In this document: in pieces, positions 53,950-63,000 of the stretch
Numbering within the stretch: position 1 is the stretch's first letter
Layout of the letters: every line of letters starts with the position of its first letter
From: Bog-752 sp963799395
GTDB taxonomy: Bacteria > Actinomycetota > Thermoleophilia > UBA2241
Assembly (NCBI GenBank): GCA_963799395.1
Contig: CAWCWZ010000045.1
Span: 1 to 64,000, forward strand
DNA length: 64,000 nt
Direction of reading: 5' to 3'
Notes under the pieces: model-generated
What the model was told of the DNA's origin: nothing
The model's database searches: none
Seen by the model: only the letters and a program-made list of their open reading frames with translations
Program-made: the position numbers and the translations under genes

Positions 53950-54570
53950 CTAGTCGAGCCAGGTCGTCACGCTGCCGGCGTCGGGGGTCGCCCGTGCCTC
54001 GGGGGGCTGTGCGGGCACCCCGATGGCGCAGCCGTTGAGCGCATGCTCGCCTGGCGGCAGGCCGAGGACCTCGCAGAACGCGGGATCGTCGCCCATCATC
54101 GTGGTCACCGAGACCAGGTGCATGCCAAGCCCCAGGGCCGTGGCCATGAGCCACATGTTCTCCAGGGCGTGGGCCAGTGACTGGGGGGCGGCCAGCCCCT
54201 GACGTTCGGCGACCACGACGTAGTAGGGGGCGGTGCCGACGCCGGGGATGCGTCCCTCGGCGACCGGCTCCAGGCGAGCGCGCAGCGCGGCCGGCGTCGC
54301 GGGCGCCGCGAGCGCCTGCTGAGCGTGGTCCTGGATCGCCCGGGCGGCTGCGCTCAGCGCGGCGCTCGCCGGTGAGAGCACGAAGAAGCGCCGGTCGAGC
54401 ACTCCCCCGGGACTCATGGCGGCGGCATAGGGCGCCGCCAGGCCGGCGGCGATGATCCGTTCGAGGTCTTTGCGGGCCGGCATCGCCTCAGAGAAGCTGC
54501 GCACGGAACGCCGCCCGGCGATGACGTTGCTGAGGACCCTGGCGGTCCCTTCGTCCGGTGATGGGCTCAT
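53950..54570 (-). CDS. Nitroreductase-family flavoprotein
   Basis: 206 residues. It has the FMN-binding start AGRRSVRSFSEAMPARKDLERIIAAGLAAPYA and the C-terminal part LAHALENMWLMATALGLGMHLVSVTTMM, then EVLGLPPGEHALNGCAIGVP. Such enzymes use NAD(P)H and FMN on nitro, quinone or other acceptors. The middle is Ala-rich and less conserved. A second family member is at 58.3 kb on the other strand. GGGAGG precedes ATG 54570. Substrate unknown. Confidence 0.85.
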   Translation of the reverse strand: MSPSPDEGTARVLSNVIAGRRSVRSFSEAMPARKDLERIIAAGLAAPYAAAMSPGGVLDRRFFVLSPASAALSAAARAIQDHAQQALAAPATPAALRARLEPVAEGRIPGVGTAPYYVVVAERQGLAAPQSLAHALENMWLMATALGLGMHLVSVTTMMGDDPAFCEVLGLPPGEHALNGCAIGVPAQPPEARATPDAGSVTTWLD

Positions 54571-54858
54571 CGTGCCTCCCGCGTCTCGACTTCGCCGACC
54601 ACGTCGGCGATTCGCCGCCAAGACTACCAACCCGCTCGTCAGACGGCGACCGCGTTCGACGCGAAGCCGCCCGGTGGGTCGGAGCCTGAGGAACCATACA
54701 CGGGGCGACCGATACTTTTCGGCGTAACTCCCGTCTAATCGACCAACAATGGCCGATCAGCTCAGCCGGGACGGGAACGCATGGCATCTCTGGGGCAGGC
54801 TCTCAAGGCGGGCAGCGCTCTGCCGCGCAGCCGTCTGCTGTGGGAGACTGGCCTGGTG

Positions 54859-55401
54859 ATGGAGACGGCGGAGAGCGACGCGCAGCTGAAGGCGGCGAGA
54901 CGGGGGGATGGCGACGCCTTCGTCGAGCTCTTCATGGCGCACGAGCGTCGCCTGCGACTGCTGGCCTTCGGCGTGCTGCGCGACGCCGACCTGGTCGACG
55001 ACGCTCTGCAGGAGACGGCCTTGCGCGCCTTCCGCTCGCTGCGCAGGTTCCGCGGCGAGGCCGCCATCGGCACCTGGCTGCACCGCATCGCGCTCCGCGC
55101 CTGCCTGGACATGATGGCCGACACGAAGCGCCAGGTCGCGCTGGCACAGCGCGCCCGACCCAGCGAGCCCGCCGCCGACCCCGACGCGGCACTCGACGAC
55201 CAGACACGACTGGCCGGGGCGCTGGCGCAGCTCTCGCCGCAGCAGCGCTCGGTCGTGGTCGTGGTGCTGCAGCTCGGCTTCGACCTGCAAAGCGCGGCGA
55301 CGATCCTCGCGATCCCGCGCGGCACCGTCGCCTCCCGTCTGTACGCCGCGCGCCAGGCGCTGATGACGGCGCTTCTTCCCAAGGAGGAACGACATGCCTG
55401 A
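54859..55401 (+). CDS. ECF-type RNA polymerase sigma factor
   Basis: 180 residues. Region 2 is DAFVELFMAHERRLRLLAFGVLRDADLVDDALQETALRAFRSLRRFRGEAAIGTWLHRIALRACLD. Region 4 is LAQLSPQQRSVVVVVLQLGFDLQSAATILAIPRGTVASRLYAARQAL. There is no region 1 or 3, as in extracytoplasmic-function sigmas. ATG 54859 is used; GTG 54856 is the codon before. The stop overlaps the next gene by eight bases, so the two are coupled. The next gene probably encodes its membrane-bound anti-sigma partner. Confidence 0.93.
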   Translation: METAESDAQLKAARRGDGDAFVELFMAHERRLRLLAFGVLRDADLVDDALQETALRAFRSLRRFRGEAAIGTWLHRIALRACLDMMADTKRQVALAQRARPSEPAADPDAALDDQTRLAGALAQLSPQQRSVVVVVLQLGFDLQSAATILAIPRGTVASRLYAARQALMTALLPKEERHA

Positions 55402-55986
55402 GATCCCCGACGAGCTGGCCGCCGGCCTGCTGGAGCTCGCCGAGCGCGAGGCCCCCTCGGCTGGCCCGCGTTTCGAGGCCGGGCTGCGGCAGGCGCTGCG
55501 CTGGGAGCAGCGTCGCCGTCGCACGCCAGAGGCGCTGGCTGGTGCTCGGAGGGTGTCTGATCGCTCTGTGGTCGCGCTGGGAGTCGCCCTGGCGCTGCCG
55601 GCACCGCTCGCTACCTGCCGCTGCCGGTCGGCCAGAGGCTGCGCAGCCTCGACGCACAGACCAGCGACCTCCAGGCCAGGCTCGCTGCCCAGGCAGCCGT
55701 CCAGACAAGTCTGCTCCAGCAACTGTCGGCGCTGGCCTCACCCACCGACAGGCGCCGGCCCGTCGCTCGGCATCGCACGACAACGCCGCCGCGGACCGCT
55801 GCCCCCGCACCGAAGAGCTGGTCGCCCGGCTGGGCCTGGGTGCGCCCCACAGCCGCGCCGAGCCCCGGCATCGCAGGTCCGGTCGAGTCTTCACCGCTGG
55901 GGTCGCATTCGAGTTCATCGTCGCCAAGTCCCACACCGACGGCGACGCCGACGCCGACGCCCACGGCGACGCCGACGTCACCGTGA
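55394..55986 (+). CDS. Membrane protein coupled to ECF sigma, putative anti-sigma (frameshifted)
   Basis: About 196 residues, start ATG 55394 inside the end of the sigma gene. The N-terminus, EIPDELAAGLLELAEREAPSAG, is acidic and helical and could clamp the sigma. After indels near 55,550 and 55,610 it reads WLVLGGCLIALW...VALGVALALPAPLRYLP (one membrane span). A coiled coil follows, LDAQTSDLQARLAAQAAVQTSLLQQL. An extracytoplasmic Pro/Ser/Thr-rich tail (SPSPTPTATPTPTPT) ends at TGA 55984-55986. The tail is ambiguous: another frame also gives GC-rich codons to 56,033. There is no canonical zinc anti-sigma motif. The anti-sigma role is inferred from position. Confidence 0.6.
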
Positions 55987-56034
55987 CCGTGTCCCTGTGC
56001 GACCGGGTCCTTCTGGAGCGGAAAGGACGCTGAG

Positions 56035-58176
56035 ATGAGAACCTCGGTCCGTCGTCTGCTGCTGCTCGCGCTTGCGGTCGCCTGTGATCGCCACGGCCAC
56101 CGGCGCGATCATGGTTGCTCCCGCTGCGCCGCCGCGTTCACCTCGCCCGACGGCCTGTGGACCTGGTCGCGGCCCCTGCCGTTCGGCTACCCGGCGATGC
56201 CATCTCGGCGCCGGCGTCCGGCGAGCTGTTCGTCGCAACCACCGTGAGCGACCTCCTGGTCACCACCGACGGTGGAACGAGCTGGGGCTGGAGTGGCCCC
56301 GCCTCGGCCCTCTCGACCGGTAACGGCGGCTGGCAGTGGCAGAACCCCTTGCCCCAGGGCAACGGCTACGAGGGCGGCTGGTTTCTCGACGCCAAGTACG
56401 GCTGGCTCGTCGGCGGCGGTTGCATTTTCCACACCTCGAACGGCGGCTTGAGCCTGACCAGGCAGGCGCAGCATCGGGTCTCCTTCAAAGCCATCACCTT
56501 CGTCGACACCCTGCACGGCTGGGCGGTAGGCTACCCCGCCGACGCGAGAACCGGCAGGGTAGTGATCTACCGCACGACCAACGGCGGCAGGGCGTGGGTC
56601 CGTGTGCCCGTCGCGCGTGCCGGGGGCATCGACTCCGTGAGCTTCGCAAACGCGAAGGTGGGCTGGGCGGTTTCGGGCAGGGCCGTGTTGCACACCGTCG
56701 ACGGTGGCCTCCAGTGGTCCGTGCGCACCATGCTGGCGCGCGGCAAGCTCCATTGCGTGCAGGCGCTGAGCACGCGGTTGGTATGGGTCTCCGGCACGGC
56801 CAACACCCTCCTGCGCACCGTCGACGGAGGAGCGACCTGGAACGTCTCCATGGCGGCACCGCCCCCCAGAACCTGACCGGCATGTGCTTCACGAGCCGGG
56901 GCACGGGGTGGGTCTCGGGCGGCGGCGTGCTCAGCCACACCACCGACGGCTGCGCCCACTGGACGAGCCAGCTCTCGGTCCGCCCCACGGTCATCGGGCT
57001 GGCGTTCGCCGACTCACGGAACGGCTGGGCGATCGCCGGCGACGTCTACCACACGACCAACGGGGGCGCCCAGTGGTTGCGGCAGACAGCCGCCCAGCAG
57101 GCCACCTGGGGCTTTGCGCTCACCCCCTCGAACGCCGTCATCGGCCTCAGGATGCCGTACGGCTCGAGTCTGAGCCGCACGTCCGACGGGGGCGCCACCT
57201 GGCAGTCGAGCACACGGGCGACCGACGGCTACTTCGGCAGCCTCTCTACGCTGCAGTTCGTCGACGCCGCCACCGGCTGGGCGGCCGGCGAGGCCGGCGA
57301 GATCCTCGCGACGACAGACGGCGGCGTCGCCTGGTCCGCACAGGCGTCGAACGTCGCCCAGAACCTCAAAGATGTCGACTTCATCGACGCCGACGACGGC
57401 TGGTCGGTCGGCGATCAGGGCGTCATCGTGCACACCACCGATGGTGGCGCCACGTGGGCGCCGCAGACCTCAGGCGTGGCCGACGACCTCGCCGGTGTGA
57501 CGTTCGTCGACGCGCAACGGGGTTGGGTGGTCGGAGGCAACCGTCAATGAGGCCGGACCATCCGGTACGGGTGTCATCCTCGCCACAACCGACGGAGGCG
57601 CGGACTGGACCAGGCAGACGACGCCGGTCCCCGACGCCGTGCTCAACGACGTCGCCTTCGCCGACGTCCTGCACGGCTGGGCCGTCGGCGAGATCCTGGG
57701 AGACACCGGCGACCAACGTCACCGTGATCCTGGCGACCACGAACGGGGGCGCCACCTGGACCAGGCAGTTCTCGTACAGTCCTCCCTTCACCGGCAACAC
57801 GAGTGACGGCGAGCTGCGCGCCATCGCCTGCATCGACGCCAGACATCTCGTCGCCGTCGGTTACGACTACGCCTACTGCGAGATCTTCCGCACGTCGAAC
57901 GGCGGCAAGACGTGGACGAGGTCCGCGCAACATCTGTGGCCTGAAGGCCTGCAGCCCGACCTGACCGACGTCGTCTTCACCGATGCCGTGCACGGCTGGG
58001 CCGTGGGCGACGGCACGGTCATCAGGACGACGAACGGCGGCGTCACCTGGACGAAGCAGTCGGTCGGCACAGACCTCAGTCTCGACGCCCTGAGCTTCGT
58101 GAGCCGCACGCATGGATGGGTGGCCGGTCAGAACGCCGACATCCTCACGACGACGACCGCCGGCAACGCGCCCTAG
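56035..58176 (+). CDS. Secreted YCF48/BNR beta-propeller protein, second copy (frameshifted)
   Basis: About 713 residues. It has an N-terminal signal (MRTSVRRLLLLALAVA; frame lost near 56,085), then repeated blades with VTTDGGTSW, HTTDGGATW, TTNGGVTW and following HGWAVG or DGWSVG. At least ten Asp-boxes are seen. Indels near 56,085, 56,200, 56,855, 57,550 and 57,700 split it. It ends QNADILTTTTAGNAP at TAG 58176 without the Ig tail of the first copy. GGAAAGGA precedes ATG. It is 48 bases after the putative anti-sigma gene, so it is a likely member or target of that operon. Confidence 0.82.
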
Positions 58177-58308
58177 GCGTTCGCGAGCCGCGACCCTGGC
58201 GGTCGCAAGCCGACATGTGATCGCGTTCGCGCCGGGCGCCGGGGCCGATCGATTCGTCATCGCCGTCGCCGTCGGCTACGCTTACCCAGATGTGCGAAGG
58301 AGAAGCCC

Positions 58309-59016
58309 ATGTCTGAGATCCTCGAGCTGATTGAGCGGCGACGCTCGCTGCGCGTCCCGTTCGATCCCGACCGACCCATCCCGCCCGAGCAACTGGCGAC
58401 CGTCCTCGAGGCGGCCCGCTGGTCGCCCACGGCTCACAACATGCAGAACTTCGAGATCGTCGTGGTCGACGACCCGGGCATCCTGGCCCGGATCACGGCG
58501 ATCGAGCGGCCGATCTCCGAGACCTTCGTCCGTGAGAACTACGCGCAACTGTCGTTCTCTGAAGACGAGCTGCGCGCAAAGAAGACCGGCATCATGGGTA
58601 CGATGTTCCCGCCGTCCTGGCGCAAGCCTGACTTCAGATTGAGCGACGTGACCGAGGAAGAGGCTGCCGCGATGCGGCGGCCGCTGCCATCTTGCCCCGT
58701 GCTCCTGGTCGTCGTCTACGACCGCAGCCGGCGGGCGCCGGCCTCCGAAGGAGACTTCCTCGGTATCATCAGCCTCGGCTGTGTGATGGAGAACATGTGG
58801 CTGGCAGCCGAGTCCATGGGCATCGGCCTGCACATCGTGAGCTCGCTCAGCTCGGGCGACGAGGTAAAGCAGATCCTCGGCATTCCGCATGACCGTGTCA
58901 TCGCGTTCTCGTGCCGGCTCGGCTATCCGCTGATCGAACCGCCCGCTAACGTACGGGTGCGTCGCGACGTCGAGGACTTCGCGCACCGCAATGGGTACGC
59001 TCGCGGAGAGCGCTAG
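58309..59016 (+). CDS. Nitroreductase-family flavoprotein, second
   Basis: 235 residues. IERRRSLRVPFDPDRPIPPEQLATVLEAARWSPTAHNMQNFEIVVVDD is the FMN and NADPH site region. FLGIISLGCVMENMWLAAESMGIGLHIVSSL follows, then QILGIPHDRVIAFSCRLGYPL. It is only distantly like the one at 53,950. AAGGAGAAG precedes the ATG. A hairpin follows the stop. Frame intact. Substrate unknown. Confidence 0.87.
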   Translation: MSEILELIERRRSLRVPFDPDRPIPPEQLATVLEAARWSPTAHNMQNFEIVVVDDPGILARITAIERPISETFVRENYAQLSFSEDELRAKKTGIMGTMFPPSWRKPDFRLSDVTEEEAAAMRRPLPSCPVLLVVVYDRSRRAPASEGDFLGIISLGCVMENMWLAAESMGIGLHIVSSLSSGDEVKQILGIPHDRVIAFSCRLGYPLIEPPANVRVRRDVEDFAHRNGYARGER

Positions 59017-59017
59017 C

Positions 59018-59096
59018 GCGTTGCCAGAGTGGGCAACGCAAGCCGGCCGCCAAAGATCAACCTGGCGCGCTGTTGCGCCGAAGGCGATCTTGGCGG
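59018..59096 (+). terminator. Hairpin pair after the nitroreductase gene
   Basis: First, GCGTTGCC (59018-59025) pairs with GGCAACGC (59032-59039). Second, CCGCCAAAGATC (59047-59058) nearly pairs with GATCTTGGCGG (59086-59096), enclosing a smaller GGCGC/GCGCC stem at 59064-59079. The first is a plausible terminator. The nested second may also be a regulatory RNA structure. Confidence 0.55.
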
Positions 59097-59176
59097 TGCT
59101 CCGCGGAGCTCGGGACGGATGGCCATTGCTCGAAGGGTCTTGACGCTATGACTCGACTTCTCGGCAAGAAGCGTTC

Positions 59177-59976
59177 TTGACGCGACCGCTGGTCAAAGCC
59201 CCTACGGTCGTCTTCGCGCTCGTCGTGCCGGTTGTCTTCGGCATCGTGCTGGTGGGTCTGGGTGCCTGTGGCTCACGCGCCGGCGATGGCGCGATCGCCA
59301 GCCTGCGGTCAGCCCGTCGCCTCGCGCGACCGACGTCTCCAGGTCGCGGCCGACTGCCGCGCCGGCGCCGCGTTGGCGGGTCGCCCAGGCGCTGGGTCCG
59401 GTGGTCGCCTACGCGGCGCCCTCGAGATCAGCTCGCATCAGGGCGCGCTTCAGCAGGCTCAACGTCAACGGTCGCCGCACGGTGTTTCTGGTGCGCTCGG
59501 CTCGCAAGGTCGGCGATACCACCTGGTACTGCGTCTGGCTGCCGATCCGCCCCAACGAGAGCCGCGGCTGGGTCCGCCAGGACAGTGTGGCGATCCACAC
59601 CACGACCGCCAGGATCGTCGTCAGCCTGGCACGCCGGCGCCTCTACGTGTACAGGCGCGGGCGACTGCTGGGCAAGTTCCCGGTGGCCGTGGGAATGTCG
59701 GGGCTGTCCACTCCGACGGGCATCTTCTACATCACCGAGAAGCTGCGACCGGCGACCGCCGGTGGCCCGTACGGTGTCCTGGCCCTGGGCCTGAGCGCCT
59801 TTCAGCCGAAGCTCCCGAGCTGGCCCCAGGGCGGTCCGGTGGCGATCCACGGTACTGATCAGGGTTCGCTGATCGGTCAGGCCGTCAGCCACGGCTGCGT
59901 GCGCATGCGCAACGCCGACGTCCTCAAGGTCAGCGCCTGGGTGCCGATCGGCAGCCCTGTGGCTATCGTCAAGTAG
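59177..59976 (+). CDS. L,D-transpeptidase lipoprotein, YkuD domain (frameshifted)
   Basis: About 265 residues. A hydrophobic segment (VVFALVVPVVFGIVLVGLG) ends in the lipobox LGACG, so it is surface-anchored. After a Pro/Arg/Ala-rich linker (indel near 59,310) comes an SH3-like part (RARFSRLNVNGRRTVFLVRSARKVGDTTWYCVWLP). A YkuD catalytic domain follows: VVSLARRRLYVYRRGRLLGKFPVAVG, then IHGTDQGSLIGQAVSHGCVRMRN with the catalytic His and Cys. It makes 3-3 cross-links in peptidoglycan. TTG 59177 lacks a good ribosome site. ATG 59148, out of frame by one, may be the true start if there is another indel. Confidence 0.85.
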
Positions 59977-60021
59977 GAGGCCCGCCGGACCGTCGAGATG
60001 GACGGCCTTTGCGCCAGCCGA

Positions 60022-63000
60022 TCAGGCCAGCCGCAGGACAACCACCTGCAGATCGTCGCGCAGCTGGCCGGCAAACGCGAGAGCGGCGTCGCGTACGCCT
60101 TCTGCGACCTGTTGGGCCGAGTGGCCGCGCAGACCCGGCGACGATCTCGAGCAGGCGCCGCTCACCGAGCAGCTCGCCGTCGCGGCGAGCCTCGGTGACG
60201 CCGTCGGTGTAGAGGACCAGGTAGTCCTCGAGGGTGAGCATGGCGTGGGCGTTGGCGTAGGGGCGCTCAAAGGTGCCCAGCGGTGGGCCGAAGGCGACGT
60301 CGAGCGTCCGGCAGGTGAAGGCGCCGAGGTGGACCGGCGCGGGGTGGCCGGCGCTGGCGTAGCTCAGGTGGCCGGTGTGGGGGTCGAGCACCGCGAGGAA
60401 GGCGGTGACGTGGGGCTCGTCGGGATCGAACTTCAAGAGCAGCTCGTTGGCCCTGGCCAGTACGAAGTCCGGTGAAGGATCGACGGCGCCAGCGCCCGCA
60501 CGGTGCTGCGCACCGTCTCGGTCAGGCCCGCGGCGCGCACACCCTTGCCGGCCACATCTCCGATCAGGACGACGACGTGCGTGTCGTCGACCACGAAGAC
60601 ATCGCTGAAGTCGCCGCCGACGAGCTCGGGTTCGAAGGCCGTCTTGGTGACCATGCCCAGCTCGAGGCCGGCAACCTGGGCAGCTCGTGGAGGAAGTTCT
60701 CTTGCAGGACGGTGGCGATGCGCTGCTGCTCTTCGTAAAGGCGGGCGTTCGCCAGCGCGGTCGAGATCGAGGCGGCAAGCTTGCCGGCGAACTCCACGAT
60801 CGCCGGCGGAAAGGCGACGGCCGCCTCGTGATGATTGAAGAAGATGACGCCGAGCACCTCTTCCCTCACGATGAGCGGCAGGCAGAGCACGGAGCGCACG
60901 CCGAAGCGACGCTGGACCTCGGGGATGCAACGCGGGTCGGTGTCGCAGTTGTCGATGGCGATCGGTCGACGCTGCTCGACGGCGGCGATCATGAACGGTG
61001 CCTCGTCGGAGCGCACGCTTTCGTGGATCACTCCCGGGACCTCGGGGTAGCCGTACTCGGCGACCCAGTCGTCGCCGTGGCGCAGGGCGACCATAGCGCT
61101 GTCGGCCCCCACGGCGGCGACCGCCTGTTCGACGACGGTCTGCATGATCTCCTGGGTGTCGAGTGTGGAGTTGATCAGAGCGTTCATCTCGTTGAGGACC
61201 TGTGCCAGGCTGGCGGTCTCGGCCTCACGCTCGTAGAGCTGAGCGTTCTCGAGTGCCCCCGACAACGAGGCGGCGAGCTTGGTGACGAACTCGATCTCCT
61301 GTGCGGAGAAAGCGTGCGCCGCAGTGTGGTAGTTGAAGTATGCAACGGCGATCGGGCTGCCCCCGCACCACGAGTGGCGCGCAGATTACCGATTTGATGC
61401 TCCACGCGTCCATCAGCTCCACTACGACGCGCGGGTCGTCGTGGGTGTCTGAGATGGCAAGCGTCTTACCGGTGCGCATGGCCTCGATGCCATGAGTGTC
61501 GTCTGCGTCAGGGATGAGGATGCCGAGCTTGTCCGGCGGGTAGTTGTGGATGTAGGCGACGCGGAACCGTCGGGCCTCGTCTTCGTGCACGCTGACCCCT
61601 GCGGTCTCGGCAGCGATCACCGCGGCCCCCTCATGCAGCGCCGTCTGCATGACCTCAGTGAAGTCGAGTGAGCCGTGGATCGCCCGGTCGACTGCGGCGA
61701 GCGCGGCGTTCAACTTCGCCGCCTCCCGTTCGCGCTCGAAGAGCCGTGCGTTCTCCAAGCCCGTTGCCGATTCGGCCGCGACAGCATCGAGAAACGAAAG
61801 CTCCTCGGCCGCAAAGCGTCGCGGGTCCGCCCAGGCGACGTAGAACGTGCCGATGGCCCGTCCGCTGACGACCAAGGGAAACAGGATATAGGCGCGCACT
61901 CCGGCGTCTTCAGCATTCTGTCTGCTGGCGACGCTGATCTGGCCAGCGCTGAGGTCTTCGCCGATCCTTGGCTGCAACGACCGAAAACAGAGCGCCGTCT
62001 CAGTGTCTGCGTTCACCGGCATCGCCCCGAGACGCTCGAGCATCGCCTCCGGGTCGACGCTTGCGGCAGACTCAAGAAGCGTGCTGTCCTCGTTTGCCAG
62101 GCGTAGCTGGACCTGTCGTGCGCCGAGCAGACGGTGTACCGCGTGCACGATAGCCGATGCCACAGTCTGCCGGTCAAGAGACGAAGCAGCGGCATCGGCG
62201 ACTTCTGTGAGGACAGCCAGGCGAGCGGTGCGCTCGGCCTCGCTTCGGCGCGCGACCAGCTCCGCCTCTTGGAGGCGCGCGTTCTCGATGGCGGTGCCGG
62301 CCTGCGCCGCCATGGACTCGACCAGCTCGACCTCTCGGGAGCTGAACGGTCGTGCCTCACCCGGCTGGTCGACCGTGATGAGTCCGATCAGGCGCTCGCG
62401 GTAGACGATGGGCACGACGAGCATGAGCAGGAAAGCATGCTCGTCGACGTACTGCTTCTGCGGCTCGGGCAGACCGGTCGTGGCGTAGTCGATGATGACC
62501 GTCTGCATCGTTTGGATGACTTCCTTGGCTCCGTCCGAGATGCCGTCGAAGGCGAAGCGCTGCTTCGGGGTGACCTGCGAACCGATTGAGACCGCGATCT
62601 CGACCTCCCGGCGCTGCTCGTCCCAGAGCTCGAGCAGGAATGCGCGAGTGATCGGTAGATCGCAGCCAGCCGATTCCGAGAGCTGAGAGCATCCCGTCGA
62701 GGTCGTCCTCCAGGACGTCAAAGTCGTGGCGGCCTCGAGTAGGAGATTGGCGGACCGCAGCTCTTGTCTCGCGGCACGCTCCGCTTCGGCCTCGGCCTCG
62801 AACAGACGGGCGTTCTCGAGCGCCTGGCCGACGGTCGTCCCAGGCGGCGGGCGAAATCGACCTCGGCCGGTTCGAAGTGGCGGTCGCCACGGCGCTCCAA
62901 CAAGAGCAACACTCCGAGGATCTCCTGACGGGCGGCCAGGGGCACGGCCATGAGTGAGCGGATGCCACGGCGGACGGCAAAGGGCCCTACCGTCTCGTGG

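Noticed and set aside
54680..54720. ECF-type promoter (GGAAC) before the sigma gene
   Set aside because: A GGAACC occurs there but no convincing -10 partner lies at the right distance.
55690..56033. Alternative frame ending at 56,033 with an Asp/His/Gly-rich tail
   Set aside because: Its first half has poor codon pattern and no coiled coil, while the chosen frame continues the heptads. The 3' part remains ambiguous.
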